A DNA stretch of 64,000 nt, taken from NCBI GenBank assembly GCA_013396915.1, contig VWZL01002555.1:341494-405493 (forward strand), given 5' to 3'. Positions 37,714 to 52,265 of the stretch are shown piece by piece. Under the pieces are notes generated by a model. The model had not been told where the DNA came from. It ran no database searches and was given only the letters and a program-made list of their open reading frames with translations. The position numbers and the translations under genes are program-made. Each line of letters opens with the position of its first letter. The first letter of the stretch is position 1. Origin of the DNA: Stercorarius parasiticus (Eukaryota; Chordata; Aves; Charadriiformes; Stercorariidae).

Positions 37714-40700
37714 AAACTTTCCAATGAGTTACTGTCAAAAAAGTTACATCTCAGGGAAGAAGAAAGGAAATGCCTGAAGCTGGAAGCGAGGGAGCAATCT
37801 GCAGACACACCGATGACCCATTTCAGGGCACCTATTTGAGGATGTCCCACTGTCAGGATAGCACCGCAGATCACCAGGGGATAGAGCAGACAACAAAAAT
37901 GCCCACCAGAGATGGGGATACTCTCGCAGGGCGGAGACTCAGCTGGGTCTCAAGATGGCTCAACACTTTAATGTGTGCAATGGGACCAACTGAGGGTTTA
38001 CATCTAAAAATGATAGGGTAGTTTCAGACATACAAAGCAGCACTACGAAACCACTGCTTAAATTAGTATGCTAAACATCAGAGAAAAGTCCATCGGCATT
38101 TCACAAGTACCCTATAAAGGTGAATGCTCAGAATCAGTTTTATAGTACACATTAGATAGTAAACAATTAGAGAGTAAACGATAGTAGTGTGATTTGACCG
38201 GTTTCCACCCACTCCACAAAGGAAAAATTAAATCACATTTTAAGAGGTAAGATAACTAATAAAAGAGTGCTGAGATGTGACTACTTGGTCTGAAACACTA
38301 TTTACAGGGTGCAGCTATAATCCTTTAAGTAAATATGCTTTATTTTTAATTTATCCTAAAAGACATCTTTCATTTAAGGCCACCATTCTGGTGAGAACTG
38401 TGATCATGAACATTCAAGATTTCAAGCTGCCTTTTCCAACAGCACATCTGCCTCCCTGAGCACTGGCGCTCCCAGTACCTCTATGTATTACCATTATTAC
38501 TTCAGCCAGCCTCCACGCCACCCACTCTCCAGGTCAACAACATAACCCTTAATAACCCAAAAGGCTTACATTTATATTTGTTTTATATGAAGTGATAAAT
38601 AGAATAAGAATATTTTAAAAGCTTGTTGCACACTATTCACACAGAACTTTCAGAAGTGGAAACAAATAACTACTTTCACAGGTCTTAAAAAATAAGAAGA
38701 GTATTAAATCTTGCAGTACCCAAATGACAGGCGCAGACTGCTCTGAAAGTTAATTTTTTGTATCAGTTCCATATTTCAAGGCATAATTATTAAATATGCT
38801 GCTTGAGCTCTACATGACAAAAGAAGCAGCAAATTTTCAGACAACTAATTATAAATGAACCTTGTGAAAGAAATGTGGAATTTATAAAAAGCTGATTCTA
38901 ATACCCTCCTTCAAAAGAGTTCCTTATGTTTATTTCCGTTTATCTTAAGTTTATTCTCTCAGATCATGCAGGTATAAAATCAGCTGGACGCAGTGACATG
39001 CCACAGTTCAGGTTTCACAATAGCACTGGATCCTCACAGGCCCTATCATTTTTGAGACAGCAAGGAAGCTAGAAGAGAAAATACATTGGCCATTTTAAGC
39101 ATCGCTTTTCTGTTTACATAACATATTGTTTAGTACATAGATACTGCAAATCTATTTTGTTGTGATCTCTTGTACACAGAAACTGCATCTGAAAACAGGA
39201 ATGTTTCAGGTAGCAGAAAGAGCGCTGGGGTTTTGCATACGTATATGCACACAATATGAAACGGAAATAAAGTCTGGAAATCTATTTGTTCATTGACCTA
39301 CAAGACACCCCGTATCTTTTAAACAGCTATGTTACGTTATAAAAGTGTGAAGAAAACAGGAGCCCATCACTCAAAATTGTCACTTTCTCTCAGTCTTGTA
39401 ATTTGTCCTTGAATATGTAGCTGCACATATGGCACAGACCCACAGGCAAAGTTGGATGCTGGAGTCTGCACTGATGGCAGCTTAAATGTAGTCCTTTCAA
39501 ATTAAAGTGAGAACCATTGCTACATTCAGGATGTTCCGTATTTTTGCCAGAGCAGACGGCGTGATTCCTGAGATTGCCTTTGACCTTGGCTTTCTTGCAA
39601 GGTAGCTCACTATCATACCAGTTGGGACAATAGACAAATATTTTTACAGGTATTAACAGTAAATATATTTCAGTTAATAAGTTAATATTTCACAGATGAT
39701 GAAATTCCACTGACACTCATTGACCTGGTACCATGTACTCGTGTTTTAATTTTTTTACTTTGCTGACTATGTTTGCTTTAGGGTATACTACCAACCAGCA
39801 GGGGATTAATTAAATCTCTTTCTATACATAAGCATTTGCATTACAGAAATGATATAATGAGGGTTGGAATCTCCAGTTCTGATGGAAAATACAACCTGGC
39901 CATGCAAGGACAAACTGTAATCCATCCATCAGATTAACAGGAAGGAATTTTTCATGGTGATTAAAAAAAGCACCCCACACTAAGCTTCTCTTTTTCCTAT
40001 CAGAATCTGTCAAGAAAAATAATTTCCTTCTTTTCACCATATCATTGTAAATGGTTATTAAAAACAGTACTTCTCAATTTCTCTCTCTAGAAATGATTAG
40101 ATCTGGACTTGTTTCCCAAACTCATCAGCAAAGAATTTTAAACAGCAACACTAAAAGCGTATCTGTACTGAATGCCAGATTAACCTATGGAATATGCTGC
40201 AGATAGTTTCTATAATTCACTGACTTTTTAGAAACTAAATTCAGGATTGCATTGTTAGTTCATCTGCTTAGCTACAGAGACTCTTAAAATACAGAAAATG
40301 ATTACCCAAGCTCTTGCCAATATCATTCAAAATATTGAGAGGACACAGAGTTTAATTCCCAGACCTTTTTCCACACTGTATAGAATTTATGCCTGCAATC
40401 GCACAAATCCAGAATTGCCATGGATAGTTTATTTCCAGCGTATCCTCCCATATTCCCAGTACCAGCCAAACTGCCTGGAACTGCCATTTCCTAAGAGATC
40501 TCACCTTCATGGCGACAGGGTGCCAGAGCCTTCAGGACAATGTGTGTGGCACTAGCATAGCTAACAGTATACTTGTTCACCCAGTGTCACTCTAAACATA
40601 CTACAAGTTCAAAGCAAATTAAATGTATTATTTGGATTCGTTCTCTACCTCAACAGAAGTTACGTGTCAGTAAAAACATCCTTTGAAAAGCACATTAACA

Positions 40701-40879
40701 TATAAAATCAAATGGGGAAAAAAAATCGGCTGAGTAACAGGCAAATCTATCTCTTTAAATGATCAGTTTATATCAGTCTTCAAATGCACAGGTCACAAAT
40801 CAGCCAATGATGCATTTAATGTTTTTAGCATCTTCTGGTCTTTTTCTTCTCTTCAGCTTAGAAATCCTTTACTAATCAT

Positions 40880-40914
40880 AAAAAAAAAAAAAGAAAAGAA
40901 AAAAGAAAAAAAAG
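40880..40914. repeat. A-rich (A/G) low-complexity tract
   Basis: A runs interrupted by single G bases. No associated element was recognised. Confidence 0.85.
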
Positions 40915-41296
40915 CCTTTGGGTTTATTTCAAACTATAGTTTCTACAGAAGAAAATAAAGCTAAACACTCTCTAAACTTTAAGTAAAATTCTCAAGCACA
41001 GCAAATTATTTTCCCTCCCCCACTAGCCCTCCTGCCTGGGCAACACAAAGTTCTTTTGTAGGCAAAGCTAAGGATCCAGGTCACATCTGTGCATTAAGCT
41101 GTCAAGAATATATGGCTCCAAAAGTTGACCACTAACCTTTCATATCACTTAACCTCAGGGCTTTCCATAAGATTAAGGGTATTGGTTACTTGACCTAAAA
41201 TAATTCCAGAATACATCTCAAAACAGACAAGAATTCCCACTTTTCACAGAATGTTTTCAGTTCTCACCCCGAGATAGATACGTATTTTTTAGTAAA

Positions 41297-41322
41297 TATC
41301 TATACATATATATATATTAGTA
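41297..41322. repeat. Short TA dinucleotide tract
   Basis: A short run of ATATAT repeats preceded by TATCTATACAT. Simple repeat. Confidence 0.65.
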
Positions 41323-44300
41323 AGCTGAAGTGTCTACTCCATGTTTTGTATATTACATCATGTTTTCCAGCCCAAAATACAACAATACGCAGTACACCAT
41401 GGGCCAGACTGAACCCACTCACGGCAACAAACACGACTGAAACCACACATCATGGCTTGGATAGGCAGGTGGCAATGGAAACGATGTGTGCAAATGACAT
41501 TCCCAAGTGAGTGAAGGGAGAGTTGCCCAACCCCAGGAATAAGCCAGCTGCCACAGCTGAGCTACAGATGACACAAGGAGAAGGCATCTGCAGCCAAGGG
41601 CAGGGTGGTGCAGGCGCATCCCTTGCTAACCAGAGCAATGAATGACTTGCAATTCTCCGAGTCTCATTTCCTCCGCAGGATTCATTTCTATCTCTGTTAT
41701 TTGGGACTAAGAGCACAGGGTCACTCTAATTTCATGCTATCAGTCAAGCAGCAGTCTCTTTCTTTTCATAGGAAAGAAAATAGCTAGTTTCATATTTGAG
41801 CCCAAGCTTTTCAGCTGAGGTTAAACAGCAAATGGTTTCTGAAAATTAAAAACAACCTCTGCGAACCCTGGTCACATCAAGAATAGCAGGTACAGTAACT
41901 CCGCTGTTCAATCCATAGATGTCAGCAAACTAATTTACTATCAACTTGATTTCCTCAAGACTTAAAAAAAAACACACTGCAGCAGCAGTCCCCTTCAAAT
42001 ACACTTGCCAAACTTATTTTTAAGTGATACATATCACATAAAAGACTATGTTTTGAAGATGTAATCTCATTTGCAGGAAAAAAGTAAATGTAAAGATTAC
42101 AGCTTTAATTTTGCAACCCAGATTCCTAGAGGTGGCACAGAAGCACAGAAAAAACAGCAGACCAAAAGGAAAAAGGTGAATTTGCTCTCATAACAATCCA
42201 TAAATTGCAACAGCAGTAGCTTCAGAGGACCATTATGATAACTTATTCCCTGAAATAAACAATAACAGCCACCCAAAATGTGTGTGGATCAACTAAATAA
42301 AAAGGAAGATGCATGATAGTCCTCTCTAAATAAAAGGCAGGTTATACTTTAAAACCTGAGAAATAACACCCTTAATAAACGCTCCAAATCTTCCTTATAC
42401 GTATTATGGTTTTGCACAAATTAGCCTAAGGGAGAGGGAATATTGAGAAGAATAAAGCACACGGCTTAGACAGGTCACTAATCTTTCTCGTTACTTAATT
42501 CTAGTTTTACAAAGCCATGAAGCAGATTACTGATCTGCCCTATGTGTGAAACAGCCTCCCCAGCACTGAACGGTCATGCAAAATAATGGGAGCAACTGTT
42601 CAAAATTCTCTTTCATTTTGCCAGGCTACACCAGTTTCAGAAATTTAAGTCCAAAGGTCACATTCTACAAAATTTTGGAAAATGCAGAAAAGAGTGTCAT
42701 CTCGGAGCCATACAGGACTGCAGCTGTAACGCTATTGTTAGAAACCGCTCTTAAAATTACTCTGTCTTGACTTGCACCGAAAATTCCTTCAAGACCGGGC
42801 ATGCAACGATCACAAGGAACCAGTCACAGCTGCTAAAAATGCCAAGAGCATTACAAATAAACAAATCCAGTTTTATTCTTTCCCTTGTTAGCTTGTACTA
42901 ATATTAATCTATGATTAAGTCAGTTGTCATTTCTACTATACACACATCTAGTCCTTAAAAGGTTGTTTCTAAAAGAATTGACAGCTGACATCAAGGCTAC
43001 CTGACCACAAATTTTATTTATAAAACTCTTTAAACATCCTGTATTGAATTTAAAACTGAATAATCAAGCCCAGCGTAATTTTGGTGAGTTTGGGGACCCT
43101 TCTGGTTTATCCTGCATGAAAGTTATACAAAGCAACATGCATCTCATGAAAACTCCTGGACCTGCTCACAGGCTCACAGCCATTCAGTGCACTGTTAATA
43201 CATACTGTGAACAAAGATCAAAGGTTACGAAGAAAATGATACTGAAATAAATTGGCTGAGAGAAAATCTCCAACACTGTAGCTGGACCAAGAAAAGGTGC
43301 ACGGTCAGCTCAATATTAACATCATCAGTAGATATCTCGCAACAGTCCAAAGGGTTCTGTTTATTCTGCCAGGCTGGTTTCTCACTGACTCCTCAGTTGT
43401 AAAATATTTGGAAGCAGACAGGCAGAAATTAAGTTCTGGTGGTTGTTTTTGAGAAGCAATCCGTGTGTCTCCAAATGCTTTGTCAGTGTTAGGCTAAGAC
43501 TTTTGACACATTAACAGAATTTTATCTTTACAATTGTCTATTTCTCAACTAATTTAGACAAATATCTGTCAGACCCATCTCCCAGGACAGCTGGACAGCA
43601 CGGCAACCCCTGAAATAAGACCAAGTTTCCTAACAATAAAGCTCTGGGAGAAAGTCCTAGGGAAGAGAAACCTTTTAGTTCTTCAAAAAGCCTCAACAAT
43701 GGAGGTGTCGCCCATCCTACCCTAAAGCTGCTGCAAGTCCATTTCGCACAGATCACATGAAAACACTCTCAGAAATTGAAAGCATAAGCAATCAATTTTA
43801 ACGATATTTAGTAATTAGTCCTAAAAGGAATTCCAACCATATAAAGCTCCCTTGCCTTCATCTAGTTTATGACTGATAGCATCTGTAACCTCATGAGGCA
43901 TCCATTAAGTTCAGTAGTTAATTACATCTGCTCTGACTGGACATTATTTACAGAACAAGCAGATGTCATTTTTCATTGCTTAGCTAGTCTACATGAGGCA
44001 CTTCAGCTTACCCCTCTCAAATCACTGCTTCTCCACAGAAAAAGGGATGGAGGGACAGGCAAAGGGTGCTCTGGTCAATTTTTGCAAAGGAACAGTAAAA
44101 GGCCATCATCCACTTAATGAAGAAATCCACATGCTGAGCACCATGTGAAAATTCAGAATAAGCAAATGCCAGCCAGTATTTACATCTTTGTAAGCAGCCA
44201 GCAGAATTTGAACTTCTCTCTTTGCCCTCAGAAGTGAGTGGTCTTCGATACTGCTTCTGTCTGCTGGGCTCCAAACTACAGCCAAACTGAAACATAAATC

Positions 44301-44647
44301 CTTGACAGAAGTGATGAAAGAAAGGGGTTCTGTTGCTTCATTCCCAGATAACAAATATTTTTTTATAGCAAAAGCCGATAGCCACAGAAGTTTCACATTT
44401 GTATTATGAGCAAAGGAAGAGAATCATCCCCTAGAAATATAAAGTGGTTACACACCTAGTGTGACTCATTTCAGAGTTATAACACAAAGCATTTCGACAA
44501 CTACCTTTTTATAATTAGTTCTGGAAAACAATATTTTCAGTGAAAAACAAACATTACATTGAAACATGCTCTCCTGGCATCTCCTTCACACATACTTTCA
44601 AACAGGTATTTTACCTGCTTAGGAATATTTAAATTAACCATAAAGAC

Positions 44648-44664
44648 AAAAAAAAAAAAAAAAA
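44648..44664. repeat. A17 homopolymer
   Basis: Seventeen consecutive A. No retrocopy body was recognised upstream. Confidence 0.9.
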
Positions 44665-47600
44665 GGCAATTAAATGGTCCTCTCAGTTTTGATGAGGTAG
44701 AACTGTAATAACCACCAACCTTACCCTAATTTTAAAATTATAATCTTGGACTATCTTAATTTAAAAGGGAACAACACTGCCTGTCATGTTCGCACATCGC
44801 AAGGCTCTGAAGGTGAAATATAAAATGTGAAACTGCAAAGTAGTGTTAGGCCAAACGGGAGATTAATTTACAGATCAAACTGAGTGTGGTGAAAGGTTTA
44901 CGCTGGTGTATGCAAGACAATCTTCAGGCTTAGAGGAGGTGGAACATATCTCGGGAAAGCAGCATCTATTGCTTTCAAAATGAAAGGCAGCAGAGCTGGG
45001 AACACAGGCACTGACTGACCTCATCCCTGGGCATATTTTTAAATAACCACATCCAGGCCTATCCTTCAGGTATATCAGAAATTGTGCAAATGTCAAGTGA
45101 ACTAAGGTTTTTGGATCTCTAAGATTTCTCCTATGAAAAAGCATGTGATACATCTAAACATCTTTCAGAGATTTATTTCTGAACAACCTTACATTTAATA
45201 CAGTTGGATAATTCAGGCTTACTTGGTGCCAAGAGATCTGTTTCGGAGTAAAGGAAAATTCATCCCCAATTAAAGTACTGGTAAAATACAGGCACTCACT
45301 CCCAAAGCACAGATTTGAGAAACTGCAGACTGTGCCTAATGACTTTTAGTTCTGATGGGCGATTAGTGTGCTCTGTAATGGACTGACATAAACAGCTGAT
45401 TCTATTACAAGGACATGTTCTGGCTAGGATTTTCTCTGTTGCATTTAAATTATAAATATAAACTCTCTTGAAAATATATGAAGACAAAAGACATTAAATC
45501 TCTAAAACTTCTGTCTTCTGTCCTTTACCATACTTCAAATTAGACCAAACACCGACTTCATCAGCAGGAAAAACCTCTCAGATACTCAGAACTGTCTGTA
45601 CCATTGTTATTCTTCCATACTATCAAGCACAGAGTTCTCTCCATCCTCTACGCCTTTTGGAAGAAACTGCAAGTTTTTTTCATTCAGGTGTTGGCTTCAA
45701 AAGCAGATTTTAAGGTATATTCCAGTTTGTACCTATGGGTACAGAAGAAATTTCTGAAGTCTTTCCAAGACTTGCAAATTCATCAAAAATTGTCATTGGA
45801 ACAGTCCTCTTCTCCAAAAAGGATTTGGGAAAGGGCTTTTCCTGAACCTGACAAATCTCACAACAGCTAGTCTAATCAATGTCCTTGTTCACACTTTCAG
45901 GTTCAATTCAATGCATGGTTAAAGCACTCAGCTCACAATAGCTTCTGGGGAGTTAAAAAGTCTTTAATACATTGTTTTTAACTCAACACCTTTAGTGTAC
46001 AGTAGAACTAGAATACCAGAATCGAAGTCCATACTTCTCTGATAAGTGTTTCATACAACCTACAGAATATTATACATACTGGAGAGAAAAAGTAGTATGT
46101 AAAGTGTAAACAGGCAAATTTTTAGTACATCAAAGAAATTAAGTACAAAAGTGGTACAAGCACCTAAAAAACAACTGTGTACCTCTGCAAAAGCTTTCTC
46201 ACTGTTGTTTTTCAAGTTTTGTTGCAATTTTCTTTTGCCTATCCCCACTCCGCTAACAATCAGCCCCAATTCAATAGCTTTTCTCAGAGTAGAACTTACA
46301 ATTTTGATGCGCTTGCCATGTATGTTTTAAGACTTTTCACAGGATTTTTTGCATTTTTGTTTGAGAGGGACCAAACTGCAAAGAAAAAGCTAAAAGTTTA
46401 GTGACCACCTGTGAAGAAATAACCTAAACAGCTTGCAAGGAAAGTCTCAAGATTTAACTTTCCAATAGCAACCTTCTACCTATATGCTCTTTGGTATACA
46501 ACGTCTCCTCCATCAAGAAAATCCTTAGCTTATTTCCTTCAGATGTTTAACTCATTAATCCGTATTTAGACATTAGCATCTTCTCTCAGGCAGTGCTGCC
46601 ACCACAAGCTGTACTGGTGCTCACCGAGTTCTCACAAGAGAAGTGCAACTTCAGTAGCCAGAACCAAGGATTAATAAAACATTTAAAACGATCCTATAAA
46701 ATCATTCATTGCATACACAAAAAATGAATTAAGTTCATTCATTCTCCTCTGAATTTATTCAGTGATAACTGATACTTTTCATTTCAATAAAGCCATTTAG
46801 AAACTGATGAAATAGTTTCAACGTGTTCTGACTGCAACAGGTTCAAAGCTCTTTTAAAATATTTTCATTTTTTCAGCAAAGAAAAAGAAAAATGGTGGTT
46901 CCCATTTAAATACTATTCTTGGGTCTAAAACATTACACCAAATTCACCACCACTTTTTAAGCATTTCAGTTTACTTAAAAGGAAAGATACGCCTTCAGAC
47001 AGAAGATTTCGTGATTTAAGGGTTTATTTTTAATATGGACTTCGTAGTTGTTGAATTCAGAATTTTAACATCTGAAAGCAAAACCACCATCTAGTCCAGA
47101 AATTACAGATGGCTGGCTACTTGAGTAACCCCAAAGTAATCCCAGTGCAGCTTCTGGGGCTACTGCAGATTTACATATATGTTAAGTGATATTTTAGACT
47201 GAATATCTTAAACTGTCTTTTCTCACTTCCGTGATAAAAAAAAGCAAGTCACAGGTAACACTCTTTATTCTCTTTCACTGTTATTAATTCCCCATGATCT
47301 TCTTAAACAATGAATTAGACTATGAAGGTTTTCTGACCATCATTTATTTTTACAGAAGTATTTCTCTTTGAAACAAATTAAAACATCAGCTTGACATTTA
47401 TCTAAGAAAAATATTTCTTATGATGGCTCACACAGAGCCAAGAACTATCAGAGATTTGGCCAAAAAAAAAATAGGTATCTTCAGAGAAAAAAGCAGTTTT
47501 TCAGATGTCTGCGGTCTTACTAGGAGATGAGCCCTTGGAAAAGTACATTGCTTTGTTAACATGGTGTTGGAATATATTTCAGCTGGAGGTAAAGCAGCTC

Positions 47601-47697
47601 AAATCATACTCCCTCCTTCGCCTGAAGCTGTAAGAAGCTAGCCAGCATTTATACCTAGTCTGCTTAAATTGCAGTGTACAACTTGCTTAAAAAAAAT

Positions 47698-47745
47698 AAA
47701 ATCAATAGACATTATGCCTACTTATTTAAAAATCAATAGACATTA
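47698..47745. repeat. 17-nt direct repeat pair
   Basis: AAAATCAATAGACATTA occurs at 47698-47714 and again at 47729-47745, a 31-bp period. It is an exact local duplication in AT-rich intron. Confidence 0.8.
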
Positions 47746-50700
47746 AAGATGAATAAAATATTCTTTTAATTTTCCCAATAATTATAATTGAATATTTATA
47801 AGCCTCTCTAACCCCATTAAGTGCAGATGTACACAGAGTGTTTAAATGTGTACTGGTTCTAGGAAGCAGATTCTGTACTGTAAAACAAACTAGAAAGAAT
47901 TATTTGTAAAATAACTACTGAAGAGTACTAAACCTTATTTTCAGTCTTAATACTTCCAAGTTTTGCTAATTTCAGTATACTTAAACAGCTTTCCATGGCC
48001 CTTTCAGTCCTAGAGAGATAATGAACAGGATATAAACCTGATAAAGCAAATGACTGACAAAAAGATAGTATTTTCAAAACAATACAGGGACCTCACTGCA
48101 CAAATTTCCATTAATTTCAATGTAGAAAGTAGGAAATTAAGGTCATTGTACTGTCTGAAAATCTCCATCTCTACTTTCCTTCATACCTAACAGGCTTTTG
48201 CCTTCATAAATTCAGGTATTCTTATCAAGGTAAATAAGTCTCTGGAGCCTGAGAAATGCAGAGAGAAAAAAAAAAGGCTGAAAAAAACAACAGGCAAATA
48301 AAAAATATAATAAGATACAGGAAAGGGAAATTAATCTGCCTACGATGCCAGTTAGCTGCCATGCACAATACTGAGCCATGGAGCAAAGCAAAACTTACAA
48401 GTGCTTCCAACATTAATTCTAGAAGTCTGAAAAATAAGACAAAAATGTATTTGGCATGAACCAGCCATCCTCTGTAACAGGCATCCCACACACCTACCCA
48501 CAGGAGGATAAGCTATGAGATAGTCTTGTCAATATCTACTTTTCACGAATGATGGATTAAGATGTATGGGCAGGGAAGTGGCTCTGTAGATTAAGTTTAC
48601 CAGGATAAAAATATTACAGAAGAAAAGCATCATGGAATCTCTTTGGGCAGGAATCCCATGCTGTAATAGTAAAAAATGCAGTTCTAGGACTGTGCTACCC
48701 ACTCTCAAATCAGGACAGTGACAACAATCAAGAAACATTAAATAAGGTTAGAGAAGCTGCAAAGTTAGGACAAGTCATGAAAGCGGAAGATTTCAGTTCC
48801 CTACATAGGCTGGGGCGATGCCTCATGAGGATAAGCAATAGAGAGAATATTTTGGACATAATAAATAATTGTTTCCTGGAAGACCAGTTTGAAATCCAAG
48901 AAGAGATGCTATTTTGGATTTAGTCTCTAGTCTTCTACATTCTTTTTAGTTTTTAGTGCCCACAGCACAAATCTATCTTGACTTTGCTGCAGCATTCCTC
49001 CTGGGCAAATGCCTTCAGTCCCAAAAGGTTGATCAGTTCCCATCACACCTAGTTCCTCCTTTTACACCATCATCTCATCTTGCATACTGAGTCCCACACA
49101 TGGAGCTGGCAGGTATTACAGAGAATGTTATCACAGAAATCTTGTCTTTCAGTGTCCCACTTGGCAACCTGAATTTAGCCTCAAGAGTATCCATCCTCGA
49201 ACATCCTACATCAGAAATCCATTTAACTGCATTTACTAACAGACTCTCCCACTATCAAAATTAGCTTCCTCTTATCCTTAGGGATCACCTCTGCTGCAGG
49301 AGCCTCCTCAGTAGAGAAGGATACATTGACAACATCTGGAAGGTGGTTCTTGTCTAAAAGATTGGGTCCGTGTTTCTCAGTAGGTTGCCCTCTTTTTCCA
49401 AAATGCACATCCTCAGCAGCAGCAGCAGAGAGGCTGACACAGTTAAGATGGGAATACCCTGTCATGTCTCTGTAGGTCTCATCTATGAAACACTCTACTA
49501 CATTGGTCCAGTTCAGCTGCTTTCATCTGAAAAGAGCAATCCAAGTCTCCTAATGCTGGGAGCTCCTTGAATCGCATGCACACATTTAAGTCCTGCTCCC
49601 TGACTACATATATTTTGCATTCTCTGCAATAATTGGAGAACACTTCATTTAGACACTAGATTTTTACTTTTATCTTGTGTTTAAAAGGTGTTAGGTAGTG
49701 GAAACTATTATTAGTAAAGCTTTTCCTTTAAGTAAATAGTTAAGATTAATGTCTTCCCACCCTATTCTACTTTTATTAAACAAATTAAAAATAGGTGAGA
49801 TATATCCAAAAGCATGTTTGGTTTGTTGTTGTGTTAGGTGTGGTTCTGTTGTTGGCTGTTTGTTGGGTTTTTTTTTAAATCTGATTTGAGGCATTCTCTC
49901 TCTTCACTGATGACAGCCAACCTTTTTGTTGTCCCCTGTTCACTGTACAAATTAGAAAATTCTGTTACTTGCAGTCCTGCATTTCTGAATAGGCTAAGCA
50001 TTCTCGGTATCCCATATGCTTGGACAGAAAGCTGGTAATGTTTTAAGCATGTGAAACATCTTACATACAGAAGTTAAAAAAACAAATGCAGAAGATGAGA
50101 ATTATTTTATTACAGCAAAATGTTAGATAGATCTCAGGGTTCTCCGTTAACTCCAGCATCCAGTACATTAGTACACACTGCACAAGACCAAATATGCAGA
50201 TTTTCTATAAATCCCTAGCAGAGTGAGGAATTTACTAGGTAAGTAGTCAACACAATGCCAGAATCTCTATATACACAACTAACTACACATACACCCACAT
50301 AAGGCCAAACTAGCACTCATTTCAAAAAGGATAGGGGAGAAACTGTAAACAGTACACTGAAGACAATGTACAGCTGGAGCTTGGAAAAAAGCAAACAAGC
50401 TGTTAGGCAGCATCAAGAACAGGATGGAACGTAATATGGAAATTATTATAATGTCATTAGCTCAATCAGAAACACATCAGCAGCTATGATGCCATGTCTG
50501 GTTCTGGTCATGTCATTCACAAAGACAAATCCCAGGCTCCAAGCTGAGACAGCGAGCTACTATTCTTAAAATTCATTTTCTTATGTAATATATACTTGAG
50601 CCTGAAACTAGAAAAAACCTCCAAGCACCAACTTTAAGGAACAAGTTTTCAGAAGACAGGAAATAACTTGTCCTTCTAGCCAAAAGAACAGAGGTAGCTT

Positions 50701-51099
50701 CAAAGGACTGCAGTGTGACAGCACAGGCATTGAGCAGTGCCGTACATAGTTCAGCACTGGAGCATCTTCAGTTCATCTAGAAGAAATGAACATTGAAATG
50801 CTGGCAACCATCATTCCAGCAAAAGTAATTTTTGGCTGCAGTGAGGACAGTCTCTTGGATTCATTAAGTAAAATGAAGTGAGAATTCCCATGGAAGGAAA
50901 GTTACTCAGAACAAAGGACAATGCTGGCACAAGAAATGATGCATACAAATGGGTGCATGTAAATGTGCTGGAAATGGAAATTAAAAGATTCTAATTTTCA
51001 GAGGACCATGCTTCTGAAACAGTAGCAATACAGATTATGAAGTACCTATATTCTCTATGGTCCTAAAGAGATACAATTGGACAGTATACATACCTTATT

Positions 51100-51126
51100 T
51101 CATACATATGTATATATACACACACA
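51100..51126. repeat. Short TA/CA dinucleotide tract
   Basis: ACATATGTATATATACACACACA, a small compound microsatellite. Confidence 0.65.
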
Positions 51127-51484
51127 ACTTCTGTGAATACACACACATAGAAAGAAATTCAATTTCCTTGGGTACATGGAAAGCTCACACATTTTAATTT
51201 GGACATATGCAAACTTAAAAAAAAAAAAGTTGTTTTGTACCAATGCACTGACGCAGCACGGATTGCAGTATTATTTATAACACGCCTATCTTTTACAACT
51301 GACTTCTTCCTTTGGAAAACAAAAGGCTTAAAAGCCACAGGTTTCTGGAATGTATTTTCTAGAAGAACAATTTATGGAGGCATTTAAAAACAGCCTACAA
51401 TATATATAGCAAGCAAACTGTGAAAGCTTAGCACAAGAGGAATTTTCCTAATCTGCTTAAGGACAGGATTTTTTTAGTGGCAAC

Positions 51485-52265
51485 ATGGCCGCTGCTATAT
51501 GCCTGTGTTTCTCTGCACTAAGCCTGTTTGCTTTTTGTTTTCTGCTTAGTTTGATTCTCTGGGGGGGATTAATTGTTTTTTGCTTTTTTGCCTTCATGGT
51601 AGGATCCCTTTATTATCTGATTTTACGGCTGCCATTGCCATTTTCTGTGGGGGCACTTTTTTGTTTGTTTTGTGGCTCATCTTCAGTGAATCCTCTCTAG
51701 TTACATACAACCTTTTTGGCTTTTTACTCCAGTCTGTTAATACACTGCGCTACAAGTTACCTTATGAGAGATTAACTGCAAGACTATCAATCTGCCCCAA
51801 TTTCAGCAAGCGAAGACTACAGAAGGATCTGTTGGCTGCTGATACACTGAGGTCCCAGATGAAATACTCCTTAAACCACAATTGTGTCGTTTGGGATGGA
51901 TGGAGCTAAATCACCATGTCTTTTCACAGGAGGATGCACTCCAGGAGTAGGAATCACGCTGCTGAAGACGACACTGTGGATCAGGACTTTTTCCAGGAGA
52001 AGAAAGAGCTACCAAGAATCCAAAGCTTTTCTCATTTGACTCCCATTCCACCAGCAACCATCATGAGCTGTTATTTCAGGTTTTTTAATCTCTAAACAAT
52101 AAGGTTTTCACCATTGAAAATAGAATTAGCACCTTTATGTTAATCAATGAAAATATTTAATTTAATTTTGACTTGGTTATCAAATCTCATATTACACATA
52201 CTTATGATATGGACTCTGGAAAGAACACTGGTTGGTTAATCTCCATCATTAATAAAATAAAACTG
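51485..52265 (+). other. Cluster of small ORFs ending at tandem AATAAA, possible transcript
   Basis: Three plus-strand frames follow one another. The first, 51485-51700, starts MAAAICLCFSALSL (71 aa, strong context GCAACATGG) and is almost entirely hydrophobic. The second is a longer frame open to the TAA at 51909. The third, 51916-52095, starts MSFHRRMHSRSRN (59 aa, context ATCACCATGT), is highly polar and begins only six bases after that TAA. Two overlapping AATAAA-type signals lie at about 52250-52260. No protein family is recognised. T-rich DNA alone tends to encode hydrophobic peptides, so the first ORF is weak evidence. Confidence 0.2.

Noticed and set aside
41130..41180. TCACTTAACCTC... 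resembling forward MIR
   Set aside because: Only about 12 bases agree and the rest does not follow the SINE.
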